From positions 1 to 7,864 of the forward strand of contig CALBPH010000809.1 in the NCBI GenBank assembly GCA_937899365.1: DNA of 7,864 nucleotides, read 5' to 3'. The position numbers and the translations under genes were made by a program. Each line of letters begins with the position of its first letter. Position 1 is the stretch's first letter. The notes under the pieces are model-generated. The model was not told the DNA's origin, ran no database searches, and saw only the letters and a program-made list of their open reading frames with translations. This stretch comes from an uncultured Leptolyngbya sp. Lineage in GTDB: Bacteria; Cyanobacteriota; Cyanobacteriia; Phormidesmidales; Phormidesmidaceae. Positions 1 through 5,747 of the stretch are shown here, piece after piece.

Positions 1-1233
1 GGGGCTCAATTTGTCATCTACACCTCCACCCCCACCATCAAATTCGAAGAAGCCATCAATCACGTACAGACTGTCGTCGGCACCATCCAAGAACACGACT
101 CGACGGAGCGATTTGAAGCATTGGGCGTAGACGTCTTCTACGGATCTGGCCAATTCACCGATGCCAAAACCTTTGAAATTAACGGTCGCCAGTTAAAAGG
201 ACGTAACTTTTTGATTGCCACCGGTTCTCGGCCTGCCCTACCCCCCATTGAAGGTCTTAAAGAAGCAGGCTTTTTAACCAATGAGCAGGTTTTCTCCCTC
301 AAAAAACGGCCTGACTCATTAGCCGTGGTGGGCGCTGGCCCCATTGGCTGTGAGCTAGGCCAATCCTTTGCTCGTCTGGGGGCAGAGGTAACCATCATTG
401 CCAGCCGCGATCAGATCATGCCCAAGGAGGAGCCCGAAGCTGCCGCCGTTGTCCAAAAGCAGCTAGAGTCTGAAGGGATTCGGGTATTGACCAAAAGCCG
501 GGCCAAAAAAGTAGAAGTCATTGACGGCAAAAAGCACCTTTACCTGGGTAATCAGGTAGTGGTCGTAGATGAGATTTTGCTCTCTACCGGTCGGGTACCC
601 AACGTGGAATCCCTGGGCTTAGACGCAGCCGGTGTAGAGGTGGGTAAAGCCGGCATCAAGGTCAATGAAAAACTCCAAACCAGCGTGAAGCACATCTATG
701 GCGCAGGTGACGTCATTGGGGGCTATCAGTTCACCCACGTTGCCGGATACGAAGCCGCGGTTGTGATTCAGAATGCACTATTTCTGGCCACTAAAAAAGC
801 AGACTACCGGGTAATTCCCTGGGCTACCTTTACAGAACCCGAGCTATCCCGCGTAGGCCTAACCGAAACCCAGGCACGGGAGCGCTATGGGGATGATGTG
901 GCCATCCTAAAACACGACTTTAAAGATGTGGATAGGGCCCTGGCCGAAGCTGCAGGCTATGGATTTGCCAAATTTATTACCCGCAGTAACGGCGAAATTT
1001 TAGGGGCCCACATCGTCGGTCCCCATGCCGGTGAACTGATTCACGAGGTTGTATTAGCCATGAGCTACAAGATGAAAATTGGAGCCATCAAAAGCATCAT
1101 TCACGTCTACCCCACCCTCTCGGAGATCAATGCCAAAGCAGCCCTACAGCTAACCAAGCAAAGCTACGCCAAAAACGATCGGCTACAGACTATACTTCGT
1201 CGTTTCTTTAACTGGCGCCGCTCTCTGGTCTAA
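1..1233 (+). CDS. FAD/NAD(P)-dependent pyridine nucleotide-disulfide oxidoreductase, mercuric reductase-like (5' partial)
   Basis: The frame is open from the first base, giving 410 codons to TAA at 1231-1233; family members are about 450-510 residues, so the N terminus lies outside. The first FAD-binding Rossmann motif and the CxxxxC redox pair would be in that missing part, so they cannot be judged. Visible marks of the family are the ATG-type motif LIATGSRP (211-234), the NAD(P) Rossmann motif VVGAGPIGCE (325-354), the second FAD contact IYGAGD (694-711), and a C-terminal dimerisation domain containing HVYPTLSE (1102-1125). In lipoamide dehydrogenase and glutathione reductase a catalytic His stands where this protein has Tyr (1108-1110), so it is unlikely to be either; mercuric reductase-like members lack that His. 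The C-terminal Cys pair of true MerA is also absent, so mercury reduction is not supported. No acidic residue ends the second strand of the NAD(P) fold (TIIASRD), which is compatible with NADPH. A cytoplasmic flavoprotein of unknown substrate is the safest reading. Confidence 0.9.
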   Translation, partial: GAQFVIYTSTPTIKFEEAINHVQTVVGTIQEHDSTERFEALGVDVFYGSGQFTDAKTFEINGRQLKGRNFLIATGSRPALPPIEGLKEAGFLTNEQVFSLKKRPDSLAVVGAGPIGCELGQSFARLGAEVTIIASRDQIMPKEEPEAAAVVQKQLESEGIRVLTKSRAKKVEVIDGKKHLYLGNQVVVVDEILLSTGRVPNVESLGLDAAGVEVGKAGIKVNEKLQTSVKHIYGAGDVIGGYQFTHVAGYEAAVVIQNALFLATKKADYRVIPWATFTEPELSRVGLTETQARERYGDDVAILKHDFKDVDRALAEAAGYGFAKFITRSNGEILGAHIVGPHAGELIHEVVLAMSYKMKIGAIKSIIHVYPTLSEINAKAALQLTKQSYAKNDRLQTILRRFFNWRRSLV

Positions 1234-1260
1234 TTGTGCCCTGGGGTATTCTCTCAAACG

Positions 1261-1337
1261 TCACAGCTACCCTGTGCCCAAATTCTAGTAATCCTGTGAT
1301 CGCCATCATCTTCACAGTATTTTTACAGGGGTACATT
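1261..1337 (+). promoter_or_regulatory. Candidate promoter/operator region before the small membrane protein
   Basis: Four CTGTG(A)/(T)CACAG half-sites stand in this short gap: TCACAG at 1261-1266, CTGTG at 1272-1276, CTGTGA at 1294-1299 and TCACAG at 1312-1317. They form two inverted pairs with 5-base and 12-base spacers. The last half-site overlaps a weak -35-like TTCACA (1311-1316), followed after 15 bases by TACATT (1332-1337). The spacer is shorter than the usual 16-18, so the promoter is only a candidate. The half-sites resemble CRP/FNR-family half-sites, but neither pair has the TGTGA-N6-TCACA spacing of CRP sites. Confidence 0.22.
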
Positions 1338-1391
1338 AGATTGCATGTTCCCATTCATCAATGCATCTACTGAATTTTACGAGGGTACCCC

Positions 1392-1628
1392 ATGCCTTTT
1401 CTACCGCTATTTATCGTCATCGGTATTTTCCTAGCAATCAGTAAGACATTTCAGCCCAGCCAACAGCATTTACAATCAGCGTCTAGAGACTACGATGAGC
1501 AACTAGTAAATCAGGCGCTGATTGACTACATAGCCCGTGAATCTAGAAGCAAAGATAGGTTTGCTCAGAATGGCAAGGGCAACTTGAAGGCTGAAAAGCA
1601 TAATTACAAGGGAAAGCAGCGTCGCTAA
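1392..1628 (+). CDS. Small hypothetical single-pass membrane protein (78 aa)
   Basis: I do not recognise this protein. It has an N-terminal hydrophobic segment (about residues 3-18, FLPLFIVIGIFLAISK), then a polar region with acidic and amphipathic stretches (residues 30-50), and a strongly basic tail rich in Lys, Arg, Asn and Gln (residues 51-78). The probable topology is one membrane anchor with a positively charged cytoplasmic tail. ATG is preceded by GAGG at 1381-1384, a usable ribosome binding site with 7 bases between. The GAGG partly overlaps a GGGTACCC palindrome (1383-1390). A strong terminator begins 29 bases after the stop, which supports a real transcript ending here. The gene is separated by 158 bases from the oxidoreductase and is probably transcribed on its own. 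No function can be proposed; chance ORF status is not excluded, but start signal, membrane segment and terminator together argue against it. Confidence 0.6.
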   Translation: MPFLPLFIVIGIFLAISKTFQPSQQHLQSASRDYDEQLVNQALIDYIARESRSKDRFAQNGKGNLKAEKHNYKGKQRR

Positions 1629-1657
1629 AACCCATTATCCACAATTGAAATCCGCGT

Positions 1658-1692
1658 AAGCCGTCTTAGATGTTGTTCTAAGACGGCTTTTT
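1658..1692 (+). terminator. Rho-independent terminator
   Basis: A perfect 13-bp inverted repeat (AAGCCGTCTTAGA at 1658-1670 with its complement at 1677-1689) encloses a 6-base loop and runs into TTTTT (1688-1692). It follows the 78-aa ORF by 29 bases and should end that transcript, separating it from the DUF928/CHAT/CHASE2 cassette. The other strand has AAAAA before the stem but no T-run beyond it, so it is directional. Confidence 0.9.
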
Positions 1693-2164
1693 GTAGACCA
1701 TACGCCCATAGCTTGTGCTGAGTCTTTATTAACCTGACCGATGCAATGGGTTCAAACTAGATTTATGGCTAATGACATTTCCCGTCATCTGCGTTAAAGA
1801 GACTCTCTCAGTCCGTAGGCTATTGCTAAAACACGCAAGTATTCTGATGTAGTAAGTCGTTTATGTTATCTACGTAATTGAATCAATCGAAATTATAGGT
1901 TCGCAAAAGTAAAATCATTAAAATCACCCATTTTTATTCATTCTGCCTACGCCAAATGGCGAATACTCTTCATAATGTTTTCTTAAAAAAGCACTGACCA
2001 AATTTATCTTACAGGACAGATAGATCTTGCTCTATTCTTTAATGGATATGGGTTTCAGTGTCTAAAAAGGGCATTTTATTCAATAGTAATTCTCTCTACT
2101 TTTTCCTAAATGATTGTGCGCATTTTTGCATAAAACACATGATCGGGTAAGTACAACTACGGTT
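1693..2164. other. AT-rich intergenic region with no supportable gene
   Basis: No convincing coding region was found on either strand, and no tRNA or other stable RNA fold was recognised. By hand count 1861-2160 is about one third GC, against a little over half in the neighbouring genes. It may hold the upstream control region of the cassette. An exact GTA-N8-TAC (NtcA-type) string occurs at 2147-2160, but one such match is not improbable by chance in a gap this size. CATCTGCGTT occurs at 1786-1795 and again at 2266-2275 in the leader. Confidence 0.6.
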
Positions 2165-2192
2165 TTGAACGAAGGCTGCCATGGCTTAGAAA
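2165..2192 (+). promoter_or_regulatory. Weak candidate sigma-70-type promoter for the DUF928-CHAT-CHASE2 cassette
   Basis: TTGAAC (2165-2170) and TAGAAA (2187-2192) are separated by 16 bases; each matches four of six consensus positions. Transcription would then start near 2199, immediately before the first arm of the possible folded leader (2202), leaving an untranslated leader of about 190 bases before the ATG at 2392. The match is weak, and the placement is an inference from this agreement with the leader. Confidence 0.25.
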
Positions 2193-2201
2193 AGTTAGAG
2201 C

Positions 2202-2307
2202 GGGACATACGCGGAATCATCGAGTTTCTAACCCATCAACAGAACGCAAATATGATTTTCTCGACCATCTGCGTTCGACTCTAAAAGCCTGCTGGGTAGT
2301 ATGTCTC
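2202..2307 (+). other. Possible structured 5' leader (nested inverted repeats)
   Basis: Three nested complementary pairs can be read by eye. The outer stem is 2202-2210 with 2299-2307 (9 bp, one G-U). The middle stem is ACCCA 2231-2235 with TGGGT 2293-2297. The inner stem is GAACGCA 2242-2248 with TGCGTTC 2270-2276, around a 21-base loop. CTCC/GGAG at 2305-2316 would compete for the 3' arm of the outer stem. Matches of this size arise by chance in several hundred bases, so only their nesting is suggestive. It matches no riboswitch class I recognise. Confidence 0.22.
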
Positions 2308-2320
2308 CTATGGGAGGGCT

Positions 2321-2358
2321 GTCTAAATCTAAAGTCTCATCTAAGGCACCACTGTGCC
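2321..2358 (+). repeat. Imperfect tandem direct repeat and small hairpin upstream of the DUF928 gene
   Basis: GTCTAAATCTAA (2321-2332) is followed by GTCTCATCTAA (2334-2344), two near copies with a 13-base period. Directly after comes GGCAC-CACT-GTGCC (2345-2358), a 5-bp hairpin with a 4-base loop ending 33 bases before the start codon. Either could be a protein-binding or RNA control site; neither matches a regulator site I can name. Confidence 0.35.
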
Positions 2359-2391
2359 ATTACCTACAGAACGTCAGATTTATTATTTCAT

Positions 2392-3120
2392 ATGACACTC
2401 ACTAACGTTGTAGCTCCATTCACTCCTTTGCTGGTTGCCAAACGGTGGGCTCGACGCACTGCACTAGTTGTTGTACTGGGAGTTTTTTGTTTTTCTCCCA
2501 CAGTTGCCCAAGCAAAAGAGGAAGAGCCGGTACGCCAAGGTCTTCCCGGACGGCGGATCAGCGGTGCTTCTCGCCTACCCACATCGGCCTGTGCTCAAAA
2601 TGCCGATCCGCTGGTGGCGATCATACCCGAAAGTAATTTGGGCGCAACAGCCGTTGCCGAACCCACACTCTGGCTGAGCATACCCGACGTAGCCAGTGCT
2701 AAACAGCTTGAATTTTATTTATTTAATGCTCAAGACGAGATTATTTATCAAACCGCTCTTACGATCGAGCCGACGGCTGACCTCGTGGGATTAGACCTTG
2801 GCACCATGGTGGGTGCACCTAAGCTAGAAGTCGCTCAGCGCTATCGTTGGGCCGCCTCAATTATCTGTAATCCTAACAACCACTCAGAAAATATTTCAGT
2901 GGAAGGGTGGGTTGATCGGGTCGAAGCATCTGAAGGTAGGGGGCTTTGGTACGATCGCTTGGGTGTGTTGCTAGAGCAGTTACAACAACAGCCGCGCAAT
3001 CAGGATGCATTAAGCCAGTGGCATCGGTTAATGGCATCGGCCAGGCTTGATCAAATCGTGCCGTTGTCAGTGGATGCCAATTCTGTAGACCTGGCTCCGA
3101 CCACGGATATAGCCCAGTAA
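2392..3120 (+). CDS. DUF928 family secreted protein
   Basis: The protein has 242 residues. Residues 1-41 form a signal peptide: basic KRWARR (17-22), hydrophobic TALVVVLGVFCFS, and AQA cleavage site (39-41). The mature part carries the DUF928 pattern known in cyanobacteria: GLPGRR near the start (50-55), NLG followed by a Pro-Thr-Leu-Trp strand (82-94), an EFYLFN strand (107-112), RYRWAASIIC (150-159), the VEGWVDRVE signature (170-178), WYDRLGVL (186-193) and a helical tail. Two cysteines remain after cleavage, C67 and C159, and could form an extracytoplasmic disulfide. The function of DUF928 is unknown; the role here is inferred only from context. No good ribosome binding site precedes the ATG, but the signal peptide fits this start. 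The TPS/haemagglutinin gene begins 38 bases after the stop, so the two are probably co-transcribed, and the family is often found beside such genes as I recall. Confidence 0.9.
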   Translation: MTLTNVVAPFTPLLVAKRWARRTALVVVLGVFCFSPTVAQAKEEEPVRQGLPGRRISGASRLPTSACAQNADPLVAIIPESNLGATAVAEPTLWLSIPDVASAKQLEFYLFNAQDEIIYQTALTIEPTADLVGLDLGTMVGAPKLEVAQRYRWAASIICNPNNHSENISVEGWVDRVEASEGRGLWYDRLGVLLEQLQQQPRNQDALSQWHRLMASARLDQIVPLSVDANSVDLAPTTDIAQ

Positions 3121-3158
3121 ACGATCACCACAGCAACAGCTGAGCAGTAGCGATTGTC

Positions 3159-5735
3159 ATGGACAGGTTCCAAACGTTACGGCGTAGTCGCGTTCAAACG
3201 CTATGTTTTTTGGGGATAACGACCCTGGGTCTATGGGGATTAGATCATCATGGGGCCTATGCCCAGGTGGTTTCGGCCCAAGATTCTATCCAAACTCAAG
3301 TTGTTCAACACGATAGTCAGTTTGACATTGTTGGTGGCACCCTTGCAGATGAGGGTACCCTCTTATTCCATAGTTTTGAGCAATTTGACTTAGGGCGCAG
3401 CCAGATAGCGAAATTTCATGTAGCCCCTGGTGTAGATACTGTTTTCAGTCGGATCATCAACGGTGTTCCATCCCGCATAGATGGGATGATTGCCATGGGC
3501 AGTAGCCCAGCCAGTTTGTATTTGATGAATCCGGCAGGAATGCTGTTTGGGGCTGGGGCATCGATTAATCTAGCTGGCGACTTTACGGCTTTAACGGCCG
3601 ATCGACTGGACTTTACCCAGGGTAGTTTTGCCTTAGTTGGTAACCCCACAGGGGTGCAAGGGAATGTTTTGCAGCTGCATTTTAACCCTGAGCAACCGGC
3701 TACCATCGTAAATTTTGGCGACCTCCGGGTTGGTGAACAGCAGTCTTTATCGCTGATCGGCCATAGTGTTGTTAATTTGGGCACCATGGGCGGTGGGGCA
3801 GTCAACATAGCTGCCGTTGGTGCCCATGAAACTGTTGTCTTTGCAGATGGACTTCAGTTTGGTTTTGCCCAGACGGCACAGGCATTACCTCCATGGCTTA
3901 CCTCCGAGGGAACAGACCATGCAGCCGCCATTGAGATCGCTGAGGATGGCAGTCTCAGGCTGACGGGATCCCCTCTACGGGAGCTACCCCTGGGTACGGC
4001 TGTTGTGGGCGGCCAGCTGAGCGCCACTGACCAGATTCAGGTTTTGGGCAGCCATGACATTACCATCAACCCTTCTGGGGATGGGGCATTAACCGTTGCC
4101 CCAGGCTCAAGCAGCATTAGCTTTGTCGCAGATGCAGATGGCAACGGGCAGGGCAGCTTTACCATGGCCCCAGACGCTCGCCTGAGGGCATCGGGGCAAT
4201 CTATTGACATCACCGCTGCGGATATCACCGTTGGAGAGCTAGACACCAGTGCGTTTTCCGCCATTGACAACTCCAGAAATGCTGGCGATATTCGTCTGAC
4301 AGCAACCCAGGGAAGTATCAGCGCTGCCAGCCTTAGCAGTACGGCTCGTGGCACCCTAAACAACAGTGGAAACGGGGGTGATATTGTTCTATCTGCGGCC
4401 GATACCATTGTCACTGGAGCGATTACATCCGCGACCGACGCCCTTAGCAACACGGGGAACGCTGGTAAAATCACCCTCCGTGCTACAGCTGGCGACATTG
4501 TTACGGGTAGCCTAACTACCCATACATCAGGCAATAACAATATAGGTTTTGGGGGGGACATTACGTTAAATGCCCTGGGCCGTATCGTCACTGATGACAT
4601 CACCACCGCCGCAACCGCGACCACCAATAATTCTGGTATGGCCGGTGCTATCTCCCTGATCAGCCTGGGTGAGACTATCACCACCGATTCACTGGCTGCC
4701 GACACTAGTGCTAACAGCAGTAATACGGGGCACGGTGGCGACATTTCCCTAAATGCGGTTCGGGGGGCGATCTCAGCCCAAGAAATTACATCCACCACCG
4801 TGAGTCCTGACCTGGCAAAAACCCACGGGGGAGATATTCAGTTTTATGCTGATGGCAATATTGTTATTGACTCCATTGACGCCACAGGAGCAGGGGAAGG
4901 TGGCGATATTGAGGTGGTGACCCAAGAATCTATCCGTGTGATCGAGACGATCTCTGGTATTGCCCCCCAGGCCAGTCTGTTAACCACCGGCAACGGGACC
5001 ATTGGTTTGACCTACAGTAGTGAGCCGACAGTTCCTTTTTCGTTGGGAAATAGCGATGTGCATGGGACGGTGGGCAATATTGCCACTGGGGTAGATACCC
5101 TAGCTGCGCCTCAAACGGTTGCTCAAGCCGTTAGCTTAGATACCATCGAACTTAATAATCTATTTGAGCAGCCCCCAACACCTGTCGTTCAGCCCCCTGT
5201 TTTGCTTCCAGATTCACCGTCAGCTATACCGCTAGATTCACCGCCAGCGCCCCAGTTACATCTTCTAGAACCGGCTGAAGCACTTATTCCATCTGTAGAG
5301 AGTCTAAACTCTTCGGGTATCCAAACCCTCACTGCCTTCACCCATGGCCCCAATGAGATTACGGGTGATCTCACAGGAGAGCGTCAACGGGCCATTAGCA
5401 ATAGCGAGTTAATTTGGGCTCAGATAGAGATGGCGTTCTCATCTGATTTTGTTGAAGCCCTGAATCTACCGATGCCCCCCGCTCCCTCTTTGCAAACAAC
5501 CCAGCAAGCTTTAAACCAGGTCAGCCATAGCCAACGTATTACGCCTGCCCTCATGTATGTTCGGCTTCAAGAGACCCATGTGGAGTTGGTACTGGTGGAT
5601 GGTGAGGGTGCCCCGATATATCGTCCTGTTCCGGTAACGGCAGCAGAGGTCCAGGCTGTTGTGGACAGATTTCACCAGACCATTACTAACCCTGTTTTGC
5701 GCCCTGCCCAATATTTACCCGCCGCACAGCAGTAA
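3159..5735 (+). CDS. Filamentous haemagglutinin N-terminal (TPS) domain protein with beta-helix repeats; CHAT domain cut by an in-frame stop
   Basis: The protein has 858 residues. It opens with a signal peptide: basic n-region to about residue 13, hydrophobic TLCFLGITTLGLWGL, and AYA cleavage site at 33-35. Residues ~36-230 are a TPS secretion domain of the haemagglutinin activity family, with SRIINGVPSRIDG (97-109) and NPAGMLFG (124-131) matching its conserved core. Such domains direct export by a TpsB/FhaC-type outer-membrane pore, which is not in the window. Residues ~371-594 hold eight repeats of about 30 residues, each with a GDIxL-like strand, expected to stack as a right-handed beta-helix. 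A Pro-rich linker (~671-700) follows. From ~740 the sequence is the N-terminal part of a CHAT domain (ALMYVRLQETHVELVLVDG at 797-815, then the helix to TNP), ending at YLPAAQQ before TAA. The domain continues in the same frame after the stop. This ORF alone lacks the catalytic His and Cys. Confidence 0.9.
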   Translation: MDRFQTLRRSRVQTLCFLGITTLGLWGLDHHGAYAQVVSAQDSIQTQVVQHDSQFDIVGGTLADEGTLLFHSFEQFDLGRSQIAKFHVAPGVDTVFSRIINGVPSRIDGMIAMGSSPASLYLMNPAGMLFGAGASINLAGDFTALTADRLDFTQGSFALVGNPTGVQGNVLQLHFNPEQPATIVNFGDLRVGEQQSLSLIGHSVVNLGTMGGGAVNIAAVGAHETVVFADGLQFGFAQTAQALPPWLTSEGTDHAAAIEIAEDGSLRLTGSPLRELPLGTAVVGGQLSATDQIQVLGSHDITINPSGDGALTVAPGSSSISFVADADGNGQGSFTMAPDARLRASGQSIDITAADITVGELDTSAFSAIDNSRNAGDIRLTATQGSISAASLSSTARGTLNNSGNGGDIVLSAADTIVTGAITSATDALSNTGNAGKITLRATAGDIVTGSLTTHTSGNNNIGFGGDITLNALGRIVTDDITTAATATTNNSGMAGAISLISLGETITTDSLAADTSANSSNTGHGGDISLNAVRGAISAQEITSTTVSPDLAKTHGGDIQFYADGNIVIDSIDATGAGEGGDIEVVTQESIRVIETISGIAPQASLLTTGNGTIGLTYSSEPTVPFSLGNSDVHGTVGNIATGVDTLAAPQTVAQAVSLDTIELNNLFEQPPTPVVQPPVLLPDSPSAIPLDSPPAPQLHLLEPAEALIPSVESLNSSGIQTLTAFTHGPNEITGDLTGERQRAISNSELIWAQIEMAFSSDFVEALNLPMPPAPSLQTTQQALNQVSHSQRITPALMYVRLQETHVELVLVDGEGAPIYRPVPVTAAEVQAVVDRFHQTITNPVLRPAQYLPAAQQ
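4269..4940 (+). repeat. Eight ~90-bp coding repeats (beta-helix coils)
   Basis: Within the haemagglutinin-type ORF, the motif [NS]xGxxGDIxL recurs with the key Gly at residues 376, 407, 436, 466, 496, 527, 558 and 582. The intervals are 31, 29, 30, 30, 31, 31 and 24 residues. Between motifs, segments such as DTIVTGAITS, GDIVTGSLTT, GRIVTDDITT and GETITTDSLA are clearly related. DNA identity between units is low, so these are old, diverged protein repeats, not recent tandem duplications. One coil per unit is expected. Confidence 0.8.
5733..5735 (+). other. In-frame TAA stop dividing one haemagglutinin-CHAT reading frame
   Basis: The upstream ORF (frame from 3159) and the CHAT ORF (to 6605) share one reading frame, and this TAA is the only stop between 3159 and 6602. 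The local translation is YLPAAQQ, stop, FDWCVRPMLDDLE. In related intact CHAT proteins, as I recall them, the same place reads roughly AQQLYQWLIAPLE, so the stop stands where a Leu is expected. One T-to-A change in a TTA Leu codon would make it. Confidence 0.85.
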
Positions 5736-5747
5736 TTCGACTGGTGT

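Noticed and set aside
1295..1316. TGTGA...TCACA as a CRP-type site
   Set aside because: The spacer is 12 bases where CRP sites have 6, so it is kept only as a generic inverted repeat.
1741..1770. GGGTTCAAAC resembling a tRNA T-loop
   Set aside because: No acceptor, D or anticodon stems can be fitted around it.
2147..2160. Exact NtcA-type string GTA-N8-TAC
   Set aside because: Six fixed bases give a fair chance of one match in a gap this size. The nearest -10 candidate is farther away than in known NtcA-activated promoters and lacks the final T.
2408..2470. Twin-arginine (Tat) signal in the DUF928 protein
   Set aside because: Arg-Arg is present, but the rest of the S/T-RR-x-F-L-K pattern is not; an ordinary Sec signal peptide explains the sequence.
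2388..2677. Short frames on both strands over the start of the DUF928 gene
   Set aside because: They overlap the signal peptide and first strands of a well-supported DUF928 protein, and their translations are low-information and family-free.
3416..3808. Open frame of 130 codons on the minus strand
   Set aside because: It is antisense to the strongly recognisable TPS domain and has no family features.
4037..4798. Open frame of 253 codons on the minus strand
   Set aside because: It lies wholly within the repeat part of the haemagglutinin-type gene, and its translation is a Val/Ala/Pro/Ser-rich periodic sequence that mirrors the coding repeats. No family features and no start signal.
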